The notes below the pieces were generated by a model. That model was not told the origin of the DNA and searched no databases. It saw only the letters and a list, made by a program, of their open reading frames with translations. DNA of 64,000 nt from NCBI GenBank assembly GCA_002841495.1, contig PGZV01000007.1, forward strand, positions 1 through 64,000, written 5' to 3'. The position numbers and the translations under genes are program-made. The DNA comes from Firmicutes bacterium HGW-Firmicutes-2 (GTDB taxonomy: Bacteria; Bacillota; Clostridia; Lachnospirales; Vallitaleaceae). This document shows positions 35,324-44,583 of the stretch, in pieces; position 1 is the stretch's first letter; each line of letters opens with the position of its first letter.

Positions 35324-36355
35324 ATGGTCAAAATCATAGCAGTGATCATGGGCATACTCTATTATTCCACCCAACTTTACAGCGGTATTCAATATGAGGT
35401 CATTCAGCGCGTGCATCCTTTGAAACCGGAAATGATTCGTGTTCTGGATATTGATATGAATAATCAGCATGTTCGCGTGGAAAATGGTTTGTCATTTGGG
35501 GTACTATATGGTTTTGAGCCCACTTCAGCTATGGTCAAGGATAATCATGCTACCATTGGTGTTAATGGTATGTTCTACAATGACTTAGGGTTACCCTATG
35601 GGCTGATGGTACATAACGGCAAACCGATACGTTCTCAGTTCATTGGTACACCGACGGTACTGATTGATATAGATAATAAAGTAACCATAGCGGATGTACA
35701 GTTGAAGGCAGTTGTGTCCATACAAAACCAGAATATTGAGCTATTTGGGTTCAACAGTTTGGTACCGGATGGAAAATGGGTTCTGTTTGATAAAGTCTAC
35801 GGTAAAACCACAAGGGTCAGGCGATTAAGCACCAACTATATGATTCGCGAGAATCGGGTGATGGATATAATTGTAACGGATCAGCCGGTAGAACTAGAAG
35901 GTTGGGATCATGTTTTAACCTTTGTAGGTGAGAATCGTACCATCAAAATCGGGGATTTTTTTAAGTTAAATCTGGATTATGGTCTACATAATATTGAAAT
36001 TAAGGAAGCATTTGGGACAGGTGCATGGTTAGTAAAAAACGGAGAGAATGTAGCAAAGAATTATGAGGCGTTTATGGGTTATACTACGGCCTATCAGCCA
36101 AGAACATTGGTAGGAGTGACGAAAGACAACCATTTGGTGTTAGTGGTCGTGGATGGTCGTCTTGAGGGGAAAAGCCTTGGTATGTCAGGACAAGAATCAG
36201 CGAAGTTGATGTTAGAACTGGGCTGTATACAAGCAGCTTATTTAGATGGAGGATCTTCATCCACGCTCATCATGAACAACAAGGTCATCAATGAACCATC
36301 AGGCGGCGAAGAAAGAGCAGTAGCCCACAGCATTTTGATATTTGTAGATAAATAG
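35324..36355 (+). CDS. Phosphodiester glycosidase family protein (NAGPA domain)
   Basis: Probably exported or membrane-anchored enzyme of 343 residues with an N-terminal hydrophobic segment (IIAVIMGILYYSTQLY). The NAGPA domain signatures are VNGMFYN near the middle and the C-terminal GLDGGSSSTL-like segment, here YLDGGSSSTLIMN. Mammalian relatives remove N-acetylglucosamine from phosphodiesters; bacterial members act on cell-wall or exopolysaccharide phosphodiesters. It stands alone between flagellar and membrane genes. Confidence 0.85.
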   Translation: MVKIIAVIMGILYYSTQLYSGIQYEVIQRVHPLKPEMIRVLDIDMNNQHVRVENGLSFGVLYGFEPTSAMVKDNHATIGVNGMFYNDLGLPYGLMVHNGKPIRSQFIGTPTVLIDIDNKVTIADVQLKAVVSIQNQNIELFGFNSLVPDGKWVLFDKVYGKTTRVRRLSTNYMIRENRVMDIIVTDQPVELEGWDHVLTFVGENRTIKIGDFFKLNLDYGLHNIEIKEAFGTGAWLVKNGENVAKNYEAFMGYTTAYQPRTLVGVTKDNHLVLVVVDGRLEGKSLGMSGQESAKLMLELGCIQAAYLDGGSSSTLIMNNKVINEPSGGEERAVAHSILIFVDK

Positions 36356-36410
36356 GTGTGTTGAGGCTTTCACCGAATAGGTTAAAGTGTTAGCAATAAC
36401 ACAAAAAATA

Positions 36411-36419
36411 TGTTATAAT
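36411..36419 (+). promoter_or_regulatory. Extended -10 promoter for the small membrane exporter gene
   Basis: TGTTATAAT at 36411-36419, with TTAGCA about 18 bp upstream as a possible -35 box. Confidence 0.4.
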
Positions 36420-36496
36420 CGACTCTGATTATTTTCCTATGTTGGAAATGCATCAACGGATTAAATAAATATGAGAAGCACGATAGAGAGGTCTAT

Positions 36497-36961
36497 ATGA
36501 CAACAGAATTGTTATGGATTATGGTATTATCTGCAGTTCCTGTACTTGAACAAAAAGCAGCCATTCCTTTAGCTTTATCCTTAGGCTATTCAGATGTTTT
36601 GGTATATTTCGTTACTTTAATTGGTGCCATAATACCGGCGCCATTTATCATGTTGTTTATACCAAAGGTATTTGAATTTCTTAAGCGGTTTGATAAATTA
36701 GGACGCTTAGTTGAATGGTATGAGAAAAGTGCCATGAAACGTGGAAAGAATATTGTGAAATATGAATTGTTAGGGCTTCTTATGTTTGTAGCATTCCCTT
36801 TGCCGCTAACAGGTGTATGGACAGGGTCGGCAGTAGCAGCCATGTTAAAGCTTGATTTTAAGAAAGCCTTTCCTACAGTCATTTTGGGTGCCATGATTTG
36901 TGGTCTCATACTCATGTTGGTTTTTAAAGGTGCTGTATCATTATTTTGGATACATGGTTAA
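36497..36961 (+). CDS. Small multidrug-export-type membrane protein (COG2426)
   Basis: Integral membrane protein of 154 residues with four hydrophobic segments. The pattern of the Sm_multidrug_ex family is clear: PVLEQKAAIPLAL in the first loop, PFIMLFIPKVFEFLKR, and PLPLTGVWTGSAVAAML in the third helix. The family is named for drug export, but its function is not established. Its stop codon lies inside repeat copy C, which begins five bases before it. Confidence 0.85.
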   Translation: MTTELLWIMVLSAVPVLEQKAAIPLALSLGYSDVLVYFVTLIGAIIPAPFIMLFIPKVFEFLKRFDKLGRLVEWYEKSAMKRGKNIVKYELLGLLMFVAFPLPLTGVWTGSAVAAMLKLDFKKAFPTVILGAMICGLILMLVFKGAVSLFWIHG

Positions 36962-37073
36962 GGTGTCAAAACTATATAGTTGAACTTTCACCTACCATAT
37001 GTAGTTATGAATGTATCAACGTAATCTACATATGGTGGGTGAATTTAGTGAAACTTAGTTTTGACCCTTTAAC
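36956..37073 (+). repeat. Interspersed structured repeat, copy C (118 bp)
   Basis: Outer stem GTTAAGGTGTCAAAACTA with its near-complement at the 3' end. Inner 16-bp stem, 36989-37004 with 37026-37041. Compared with copy B, three stem positions have changed on both sides together and one gives a G-T pair. It ends 46 nt before the metK start codon. Confidence 0.88.
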
Positions 37074-37119
37074 ATTCATGGTTAAACACTAGAACAAATA
37101 AGAATTAGGAGGAAATACA

Positions 37120-38304
37120 ATGACAAGAAGACTATTTACATCTGAGTCCGTAACAGAAGGTCATCCGGACAAAGTCTGTGATCAAATATCAGATGCAGTA
37201 CTGGATGCCATATTAGCTCAAGACCCTAATGCCAGAGTGGCTTGCGAAACAGCCGTAACCACAGGTATGGTTTTGGTTATGGGAGAGATAACAACGGATT
37301 GTTACGTGGATATACCGAAAGTGGTACGTAATAAGGTTCGAGAGATAGGGTATACAAGTGCCCATTATGGTTTTGATGCAGAGACCTGCGCAGTCCTTGT
37401 AAGTATAGATGAACAGTCATCTGATATTGCCATGGGGGTCGATGAAGCGTTAGAAGTAAGAATGGGTGAAGAAGATGATGAAGGAACAGGTGCAGGCGAT
37501 CAAGGTATGATGATTGGTTTTGCTTGCGACGAGACAGAAGAATTGATGCCACTGCCTATATCCCTTGCTCATAAACTAACTAAAAAATTAGCAGACGTAA
37601 GAAAGTCGGGACTTCTTAAATATTTAAGACCGGATGGTAAATCACAAGTAACAATAGAGTATATCGATGATCAACCAGTTAGAGTAGACACCATCGTCAT
37701 CTCAACACAACATGACGAGGAAGTGACACAAGCCCAGATCAAAGAGGATTTGATTAGAGAAGTGGTACATGCTGTTGTTCCTGAGGCATTATTGGATGAT
37801 AAGACGAAGTTCTTTATTAACCCTACCGGCCGATTCGTTATTGGCGGACCTCAAGGAGATTCGGGATTAACAGGACGTAAGATTATTGTAGATACGTATG
37901 GTGGCTATGCCAGTCACGGTGGTGGTGCTTTTTCTGGAAAAGATCCAACGAAAGTAGACCGATCTGCTGCATATGCAGCCCGTTATGTAGCAAAGAATAT
38001 TGTTGCAGCCGGCATCGCAAAAAAATGTGAGATAGAATTAGCTTACGCCATTGGGGTTGCACATCCGGTATCCATATATGTGAACAGTCACGGCACCGGT
38101 GTCATCACAGATGAAGCCATCACTGCTTTAATAGAAGCACATTTTGATCTAAGACCTGCGGCTATTATTAAGAGTCTAGGACTGAGAAGACCGATATATG
38201 CTCAAACAGCAGCCTATGGACATTTTGGTCGTACGGACATCGATGTACCATGGGAAAAATTAGATAAGGTGGCTATGCTTAAGGCAGCTATAACAACCAA
38301 ATAG
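37120..38304 (+). CDS. metK: S-adenosylmethionine synthetase
   Basis: Makes S-adenosylmethionine from methionine and ATP. The signatures are [15 protein letters not shown] near the N-terminus, the ATP-binding [12 protein letters not shown] and the [16 protein letters not shown] loop. At 394 residues it is of normal length. The start has AGGAGG upstream. No S-box riboswitch is recognisable; the leader instead contains repeat copy C. A strong terminator follows. Confidence 0.97.
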   Translation: MTRRLFTSESVTEGHPDKVCDQISDAVLDAILAQDPNARVACETAVTTGMVLVMGEITTDCYVDIPKVVRNKVREIGYTSAHYGFDAETCAVLVSIDEQSSDIAMGVDEALEVRMGEEDDEGTGAGDQGMMIGFACDETEELMPLPISLAHKLTKKLADVRKSGLLKYLRPDGKSQVTIEYIDDQPVRVDTIVISTQHDEEVTQAQIKEDLIREVVHAVVPEALLDDKTKFFINPTGRFVIGGPQGDSGLTGRKIIVDTYGGYASHGGGAFSGKDPTKVDRSAAYAARYVAKNIVAAGIAKKCEIELAYAIGVAHPVSIYVNSHGTGVITDEAITALIEAHFDLRPAAIIKSLGLRRPIYAQTAAYGHFGRTDIDVPWEKLDKVAMLKAAITTK

Positions 38305-38319
38305 CATTCATACGATTTG

Positions 38320-38355
38320 AAAAAACAGATTCGCTTTGACAGGAATCTGTTTTTT
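38320..38355 (+). terminator. Intrinsic terminator after metK
   Basis: Perfect 13-bp stem (AAAAAACAGATTC with GAATCTGTTTTTT) around a 10-nt loop, ending in T residues. Confidence 0.95.
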
Positions 38356-38381
38356 AATACCTCTATATTCGTAGACGATAT
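38355..38381 (+). promoter_or_regulatory. Possible sigma-28-like promoter upstream of recD2-comF-yvyF
   Basis: TAAT at 38355-38358, 15-bp spacer and GACGATAT at 38374-38381. The -10 part is identical to that before flagellin. The operon ends with the flagellar-linked gene yvyF, which makes a flagellar promoter less surprising, but recD2 is not a motility gene. Confidence 0.35.
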
Positions 38382-38435
38382 TGTCGTTCATATGATAGAA
38401 TGAATGGATGTGAAAGTATTATAAGAGGTGGAAGT

Positions 38436-40652
38436 ATGGAAAGAATCGAAGGCACCGTGGAAGATATTATATATCGTAATGAAGACAATGGCTACACTGT
38501 ACTTACAGTTGCAACCAAGGACGATGAACTAACCGTCGTTGGACTTATGTATGGCATTACGGTTGGTGAACATATTATTGCTGAAGGTGAATACACAGCA
38601 CACAACATCTATGGTAGACAACTTCAGGTGACCCATATAGAGACCAATATGCCTAATGAAGCAGCAGCCATTGAAAGATACTTAGGTTCCGGTGCTATTA
38701 AAGGCATTGGGCCATCTTTAGCAACGAAGATTGTAGAACGTTTTAAAGAAGATACATTTTTTACCATAGAAAACGAACCTTTGAAGCTGGCGGAGATTAA
38801 GGGTATCAGTGAGAAAATGGCTCAAAGTATAGCGTCCATCTTCTATGAACAACGTAGTATGCGACAAGTTGTTATATTTTTACAGGAGTATGGTTTGTCC
38901 TTAACCTATGCCCTGAAAATTTATGGAGAATATAAAGAAAGAACCTATGATATCGTCAAAAAAAATCCTTATGTGTTAGCGGAAGACATACAGGGTATAT
39001 CTTTTAGGATGGCTGATGATATTGCGGAAAAGATTGGTATAGAAAAAACATCAGACTTTAGAATGATGGCTGCGATCAAGCATGTCTTGATGCGAAGTGC
39101 GCTAGATGGACATACCTATCTTGAGAGAGCGCGACTTATAGAGCTGACAACAGAGTTGTTGATTATTGAAGTACTTGATTTTGATCATGCATTCATGAAC
39201 TTACAACTTAATGGACATATTATGATTGAGGAAATAGAAGGAAAGGTTTGTATTTTCCTGACATCTTTTGATAATATGGAGAAATACATTGCGGCAAAGC
39301 TGTTTGAATTGACCCATGTCAGTCTAGAACAACATGACTATACAGATCAAGATATTGAACATATAGAAAAAGAGATGGGCATCTGCTTTGATGAGAATCA
39401 AAAAAATGCCATCACTCAAGCCTTAACCTGCGGCACTTTGGTTATAACCGGCGGTCCCGGTACAGGTAAAACGACGACGCTAAATGCTATTATTAAACTT
39501 TTTGATGAAAGAAGACAAGAGGTACTTCTTGCAGCACCTACAGGAAGAGCCGCAAAACGCATGTCAGAGACCACAGGTCAAACGGCAAAAACCATTCATC
39601 GACTATTGGAAATAAGCGGTGGCGCTGAAGGGCATCAGAGATTTGAACGCAATGAAGAGTACCCAATTGAGGCGGATGTCATCATCATCGATGAAACGTC
39701 CATGATGGATACAGTGCTGACATATCACCTTCTTAAGGCCATTGTCCCGGGAACCAGAGTCATTTTTGTTGGTGACCAGGATCAATTACCGTCTGTTGGC
39801 CCCGGTAATGTGTTGAAAGACATCATTCACTCTGGCTACATCCATACAGTCAAGCTTAAGCAGATATTCAGACAAGCAGGAGAAAGCCATATTGTCGTTA
39901 ACGCTCATAAGATTAATTCGGGTGAAATGATTGACTTAACCAATAATACCAAAGATTTCTTTTTTGTCAGGCGACAAGATCCAAGACAAGTGATTGGAGA
40001 GATTATTACCTTAATCAAGTCAAGGTTACCGAAATTTGCAGGACTTGAAAGTTCAGAAGGCATTCAGATTCTGACACCCACCCGTAAAGGATTGCTAGGT
40101 GTCGATAATCTGAATCTGGAGTTGCAAAAAAATCTAAACCCACCTTCAAAAGATAAAACGGAGAAATTATATAGTACCCGTTTGTTTAGAGAAGGTGATA
40201 AAGTGATGCAGATTAAGAACAACTATAACATCAGTTGGCGCATCATGAGTGACTATGGCTTTACAGTAGATGAAGGCCTAGGTGTTTTTAACGGTGACAT
40301 GGGTCAAATCGTAGAGATCAATCTTTATACTGAAAAGATTAAAGTATTATTTGATGATGACCGAATGGTTTACTATGAGTTCAAAGGTCTAGATGAGTTG
40401 GATTTAGCTTATGCTGTGACGATACATAAATCACAAGGCAGTGAATACCCGATTGTTATTATGCCGATGTTCAAAGGGCCGGCATTATTGCTAAACAGAA
40501 ACCTCTTGTACACAGGTATTACAAGAGCCAAGAGATATGTGGTATTGGTGGGTGATGAACAGGTCATTATGCAAATGATACATAATAAAAGGGAAATGCT
40601 TAGGAACTCGGCGTTAAAACAACGTTTGTTGGAGGTGTTTTCTGTAAAATGA
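38436..40652 (+). CDS. recD2: ATP-dependent DNA helicase RecD2
   Basis: 5'-3' DNA helicase of superfamily 1B, acting in repair without RecBC. The N-terminal region has an OB-like segment and helix-hairpin-helix repeats (GSGAIKGIGPSLATKI, ISEKMAQSI). The motor has Walker A GGPGTGKTTT, Walker B DETSMMD, GDQDQLPSVGPG, and the C-terminal motif TIHKSQGSEYP. Length from the ATG at 38436 is 738, which is typical. That start follows AAGAGGTGG; an earlier in-frame codon at 38400 has no site. It overlaps comF by four bases (ATGA). Confidence 0.95.
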   Translation: MERIEGTVEDIIYRNEDNGYTVLTVATKDDELTVVGLMYGITVGEHIIAEGEYTAHNIYGRQLQVTHIETNMPNEAAAIERYLGSGAIKGIGPSLATKIVERFKEDTFFTIENEPLKLAEIKGISEKMAQSIASIFYEQRSMRQVVIFLQEYGLSLTYALKIYGEYKERTYDIVKKNPYVLAEDIQGISFRMADDIAEKIGIEKTSDFRMMAAIKHVLMRSALDGHTYLERARLIELTTELLIIEVLDFDHAFMNLQLNGHIMIEEIEGKVCIFLTSFDNMEKYIAAKLFELTHVSLEQHDYTDQDIEHIEKEMGICFDENQKNAITQALTCGTLVITGGPGTGKTTTLNAIIKLFDERRQEVLLAAPTGRAAKRMSETTGQTAKTIHRLLEISGGAEGHQRFERNEEYPIEADVIIIDETSMMDTVLTYHLLKAIVPGTRVIFVGDQDQLPSVGPGNVLKDIIHSGYIHTVKLKQIFRQAGESHIVVNAHKINSGEMIDLTNNTKDFFFVRRQDPRQVIGEIITLIKSRLPKFAGLESSEGIQILTPTRKGLLGVDNLNLELQKNLNPPSKDKTEKLYSTRLFREGDKVMQIKNNYNISWRIMSDYGFTVDEGLGVFNGDMGQIVEINLYTEKIKVLFDDDRMVYYEFKGLDELDLAYAVTIHKSQGSEYPIVIMPMFKGPALLLNRNLLYTGITRAKRYVVLVGDEQVIMQMIHNKREMLRNSALKQRLLEVFSVK

Positions 40653-41380
40653 AGCTTATAATATCCACAATATGGAAGCATCTGATGACGTTGCTTTATC
40701 CGAATTTTTGCCTTTTGTGTGAAGAAACCCTAGATTTTAGTAATGACAAAGCTCTGTGTCCACACTGTGAAAGTATACACCCTCATCTAAGAGAAGATCT
40801 TTGTTCAATTTGTGGTAAACCCTTAGCTGATTCTTTTGAATCGATTTGTTACGATTGTGGTAAAAGAGCCCATTTTTTTGATGAAGGTCGTAGCTTGTGG
40901 GTTTATGAAGGATTGGTTAAACAAAGTATTTATGACTATAAATACAAAAAAAGAAAAGAATATGGCTTATTATTTGCTAAAGAATTGATTAGGTATTATA
41001 ATGAAACTATTAGATGGGAATTGGACATGGTATTACCCATACCTTTACATAAGCATCGGTTAAGGGAACGCGGCTTTAACCAAACCGAACTTATGGTAAA
41101 TTATTTTGCAAAAAGTTTTGACTTACAGGTTGGCGGGCAAAAGGTCTTATGGCGTGATAAACCAACAGACCCTCAGAAAACCTTATCAGATAAGGGGAGA
41201 TGGGACAATGTTCACGATGCTTTTTTTGCAAGCAAGGCTCACGTAGAAGGGAAAACCATTTTACTCATCGATGATATATACACGACGGGCTCGACCATGG
41301 ATGCTTGTGCCAAAGCATTAAAGATTCAGGGTGCGAAAGCGGTCTACTGTTTATCCATAGCTATTGGGAGAGGGATGTAG
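40649..41380 (+). CDS. comF: ComF family protein
   Basis: Phosphoribosyltransferase-like protein linked to DNA uptake. The N-terminal half has zinc-ribbon cysteine pairs (CLLCEE, CPHC, CSICGK, CYDCGK). The C-terminal half has the PRTase loop LLIDDIYTTGSTMDAC. Length 243. The start overlaps the end of recD2 and the gene is followed by yvyF, the same gene order as the comF-yvyF-flgM region of Bacillus. Confidence 0.93.
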   Translation: MKLIISTIWKHLMTLLYPNFCLLCEETLDFSNDKALCPHCESIHPHLREDLCSICGKPLADSFESICYDCGKRAHFFDEGRSLWVYEGLVKQSIYDYKYKKRKEYGLLFAKELIRYYNETIRWELDMVLPIPLHKHRLRERGFNQTELMVNYFAKSFDLQVGGQKVLWRDKPTDPQKTLSDKGRWDNVHDAFFASKAHVEGKTILLIDDIYTTGSTMDACAKALKIQGAKAVYCLSIAIGRGM

Positions 41381-41429
41381 AATAGACTGGATACACCTGA
41401 AATAATTCTAGAATCATGGAGGTGTTAGT

Positions 41430-41846
41430 ATGAATGTAAAAAACTGTGTCAAATGTGGTAAGATTTTTAATTATGTAAGTGGTAGACCGATTTGCCCTAC
41501 ATGTGTTAAGAATCAAGAAGAGGAGTTTAAAACAGTTAGAACCTATGTAAAACGCAATCCAAATGCGTCTATTGCGGAAGTGGCAGAAGTCAATGAAGTG
41601 GACATCAAACAGATTAAACAGTGGATTAGAGAAGAAAAACTATCTTTTTCTAAGGACTCCGCTGTTGGGATTGATTGTGAGGTTTGTGGCGTGACCATCA
41701 AGACAGGACGTTTTTGTGACACCTGTAAAAAAACCGTTACCAATGATTTGAACAACGCTTATGATCGACCTAAAAAGGTGGAGGAGAACCCCTTTGCCAA
41801 CCAGAAAAAGGAAACGAAAATGCGCTTTATGAATAAAGATCGATAA
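41430..41846 (+). CDS. yvyF: Flagellar operon protein YvyF
   Basis: Small protein of 138 residues of the TIGR03826/YvyF family, always found beside flgM. Cysteine pairs at both ends (CVKCGKIF, CPTC; CEVCG, CDTCKK) suggest two zinc sites, and the middle (SIAEVAEVNEVDIKQIKQWI) looks like a MerR-type helix-turn-helix. It may regulate flagellar genes; its biochemical role is not known. The start follows GGAGGTGT. A terminator separates it from flgM. Confidence 0.88.
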   Translation: MNVKNCVKCGKIFNYVSGRPICPTCVKNQEEEFKTVRTYVKRNPNASIAEVAEVNEVDIKQIKQWIREEKLSFSKDSAVGIDCEVCGVTIKTGRFCDTCKKTVTNDLNNAYDRPKKVEENPFANQKKETKMRFMNKDR

Positions 41847-41852
41847 AAACAG

Positions 41853-41888
41853 AAGCAACCTTCATTCTAGGAGGTTGCTTTTTTTTTA
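41853..41888 (+). terminator. Intrinsic terminator after yvyF
   Basis: AAGCAACCT pairs with AGGTTGCTT and is followed by a long T-run. Confidence 0.92.
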
Positions 41889-41917
41889 CATAAATCAACT
41901 TAAAATCAAAAAAAACT

Positions 41918-41944
41918 TAATGAACCATGAAGAGATGCCGATAA
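41918..41944 (+). promoter_or_regulatory. Sigma-28 promoter for flgM
   Basis: TAAT at 41918-41921, 15-bp spacer and GCCGATAA at 41937-41944, a very good match to the flagellar sigma consensus. It sits 35 bp before the flgM start. Confidence 0.75.
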
Positions 41945-41978
41945 ATAAAGTGAGATAAAAACAAAGGTGGTGAAGGAT

Positions 41979-42245
41979 ATGAGAATCAATGGTATACAAG
42001 GTGTGAATCAAGCGTACAAACCTAATAAGGCACAAAAAGCCTATGGTTCATCATCGGTTGCAGCCGGTAAGGATACATTGGCGCTGTCGGATTTTGCAAA
42101 GGAATTATCCATAGCAAAAGCGGCGGTTAACAAGACACCGGATGTACGTCAAGCAAAAGTAGATGAAATTAAGCAACAAATGGAAGCCGGTACTTATAAC
42201 ATTACGGCATCTCAAGTTGCAGACAAGATTATCGAACAACTCTAA
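41979..42245 (+). CDS. flgM: Anti-sigma-28 factor FlgM
   Basis: Binds and holds sigma-28 in the cytoplasm until the hook is finished and FlgM is exported. Length 88. The C-terminal sigma-binding part is recognisable (VRQAKVDEIKQQMEAGTYNI, then VADKIIEQL). I chose the ATG at 41979 after GGTGAAGGAT; a GTG at 41967 is the alternative. Its own sigma-28 promoter gives the expected autoregulation. Confidence 0.93.
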   Translation: MRINGIQGVNQAYKPNKAQKAYGSSSVAAGKDTLALSDFAKELSIAKAAVNKTPDVRQAKVDEIKQQMEAGTYNITASQVADKIIEQL

Positions 42246-42386
42246 TCCATATTATTCGTAAGAAGATGCCAGTCATACGAGTATGTAAGGCGTATTTTTG
42301 ATATCCGAAATGCGAATACTATGGGTTAAACTTTTTTTTAGGCATAAAAATGCCGCAAACTTATACAGAAGGGATCTATTATTTAG

Positions 42387-42861
42387 ATGGCAAGTTTAAT
42401 AGAAGATCTAATAGGAGTACTAGAGGAAGAAACAGGATGTTATAATCTTCTACTTGAAGTGGCGAATAATAAAAAGGATGTTATTATTAATGGGGATTTG
42501 CCCGGCCTACAGGAACTGACGAAACAAGAGCAAGATAAGCATCATTGAAGATATATGTCTGGTTACCAATAAGGAGCCGGATGAAATGACCGTAGCAAAA
42601 CTTATAGAGCTATTAGAAGGTCAAAAAGAAGAACAAGGTAAGCTAATAACAACCGCGCAGCATTTGGCAGAAGTAATCGAGCCGCTTAGAGAAATGAATA
42701 AGATGAACGAGCAGCTTATCAGTCAATCTCTTGAATTTGTTGAGTTTACGATGAATGCTATACAAAGCAGTAAAGAGCCTATTACCAGTGCAAGTTATAG
42801 ACCAAAAGGGAAAGGCTATCAGCAAGGCAACAACACGAATTTCTTTGACGCAAAACAATAA
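42387..42861 (+). pseudogene. flgN: flgN, interrupted by a one-base frameshift
   Basis: Chaperone for FlgK and FlgL export. The first part (42387-42548, starting MASLIEDLIGVLEEETGCYN) runs into a stop at 42546. The rest continues in the +1 frame (open from 42520 through the stop at 42859-42861), reading IIEDICLVTNKEPDEMTVAK after the join. Skipping one base near 42540 restores a protein of about 157 residues, the usual FlgN length, with the expected helical character. No long homopolymer lies at the break. The defect is a real mutation, a sequencing error or a programmed shift; the sequence alone cannot say. Position directly before flgK is standard for flgN. Confidence 0.8.
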
Positions 42862-42903
42862 AGCAAATTAATAAAGCAAAATATATAGGAGGTGATGACG
42901 CAC

Positions 42904-44526
42904 ATGTCAATCAGCAGTTTATCCACAGCATTGTCTGCATTAAGAGCAAGTGAGTCAGCCCTTAATACAACCGCACATAACTTAACCAATGTTAATACAA
43001 ATGGCTATGTCAGACAACAAGTGCTCATCAAAGAAAGCAATTATATTCATATTGGAAAAAACGGCACCTCTACGATGAGCGTTGGACTTGGTGCAGACAT
43101 ACAGTCTATCCGTCAAGTTAGAGATATATTTCTTGATCAATCTTTTCGTGAAGAATCCGGAAGAAAAGGTTTTTATGAGGCAACAGCATCAGCCATTGAA
43201 GAAATAGAAACCATACTTGGAGAAACTGAAGGTGAATCTTTTTCCAAGATTCTAGATGATTTATGGACATCTATTAATGAGTTGTCTAAGCATCCGGATG
43301 GCCTAGAGACAAGAGGTTCCTTTGTACAAAATGCGGTTATATTTGTTGAAAAAGCCAATCTGATTATGAATCAGTTAAATGACTATCAAAGTAATGTGAA
43401 TACAGAGATTACCGACCAGATTAATCGTATCAACACCATTGGAAAAGAAATAAATATGCTAAACAATACCATATCAAAAGCGGAACTCGCCGGTGGTAAT
43501 GCCAATGATTATCGAGACCTTAGGAATATGCTCTTAGATGAGTTATCAACGATGGTCAGTGTAAAATATAGAGAAGATAAAGACGGTGCGTTATTGGTTA
43601 GTGTGGAGAATGTACCTTTCGTTATTAAAGGTGATTATGTACCTATGGGAAGCATGCAAGCAGAACCCTTTAGTATGTTGATTCGTCCCAGTTGGCCTCA
43701 TTTAAATGAACCTGTTTTTAACTTTGATAACCCTATAGGTCCTCAGTACGATAATGATGTCGGTAAACTCAAAGGTCTAATCTTGGCGCGTGGTACCAGA
43801 AGTGCGAGTTACTTAGATCTTAGTGACGTGAATGTTTATAATAATGAGATCAAAGAGTCAGCCATTATGTCCGCACAAGCTCAATTTGATAATTTGATTC
43901 ATGGTATTGTCACCATGATTAACAACACAATTTCACCGAATCTACCGGGTCCGCCACAGGAACTTGACACTCTTAATGCACCCTATGGTCTAAACGGTAC
44001 TCAGGGTGATGAAATCTTTTCAAGGAAATTCATACCAAGGTATGATGCTATAACTGGTGAATACAATGAAGAAGACCCAAGTAACCAATATTCCCTCTAT
44101 TCAGCTGGCAATTTGATGATTAATCCGGATATTTTAGCCGATTACAATAGAATTGCACTGAGTCAGAATCTAGGTTATGACGGGGATAGTCAAGTGGCTT
44201 CTAGGTTACTTGAGCAATGGGATGCAAGCTTTAGCACTCTAGAGCCGGGTTCAACAGGTGCTATGAGTTTTAGAGAGTATTATACAGGATTTGTAGGCAA
44301 TCTAGGCAATCTAGGTTATACCGCTAAGAATCAGACGAAAAATCAGCAATTGATGGCAACCCAGATTGATAATCAAAGAAAAAGTCTAACAGGTGTCTCA
44401 TCTGATGAGGAATTAGGTAATATGATGAAGTATCAACATGCTTACAATGCTGCAGCTAGGGTAGTGACCATGGTGGACAGTATGATTGAACAAGTAGTGA
44501 GATCACTCGGTCTTGTTGGAAGATAG
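42904..44526 (+). CDS. flgK: Flagellar hook-associated protein 1, FlgK (first copy)
   Basis: Hook-filament junction protein. It has an N-terminal rod/hook motif (TTAHNLTNVNTNGYVRQQV) and the FlgK-type first domain (DIFLDQSFREES, ILDDLWTSINELSKHPDG). The C-terminal helix is the conserved type (SSDEELGNMMKYQHAYNAAA). Length 540. I used the ATG at 42904, since AGGAGG lies 11 nt upstream; two earlier codons overlap that site. The sequence GYVRQ replaces the common GYSRQ. The next gene is also FlgK-like. Confidence 0.9.
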   Translation: MSISSLSTALSALRASESALNTTAHNLTNVNTNGYVRQQVLIKESNYIHIGKNGTSTMSVGLGADIQSIRQVRDIFLDQSFREESGRKGFYEATASAIEEIETILGETEGESFSKILDDLWTSINELSKHPDGLETRGSFVQNAVIFVEKANLIMNQLNDYQSNVNTEITDQINRINTIGKEINMLNNTISKAELAGGNANDYRDLRNMLLDELSTMVSVKYREDKDGALLVSVENVPFVIKGDYVPMGSMQAEPFSMLIRPSWPHLNEPVFNFDNPIGPQYDNDVGKLKGLILARGTRSASYLDLSDVNVYNNEIKESAIMSAQAQFDNLIHGIVTMINNTISPNLPGPPQELDTLNAPYGLNGTQGDEIFSRKFIPRYDAITGEYNEEDPSNQYSLYSAGNLMINPDILADYNRIALSQNLGYDGDSQVASRLLEQWDASFSTLEPGSTGAMSFREYYTGFVGNLGNLGYTAKNQTKNQQLMATQIDNQRKSLTGVSSDEELGNMMKYQHAYNAAARVVTMVDSMIEQVVRSLGLVGR

Positions 44527-44583
44527 TAATTAATGAGCCTTACAAATAAACGTTTAAAAAAACCTTACTGAGGAGGTATGACA

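Noticed and set aside
36961-37119. A SAM riboswitch before metK
   Set aside because: No S-box motifs or terminator/antiterminator pair are recognisable; the leader structure is the interspersed repeat found elsewhere upstream of unrelated genes.
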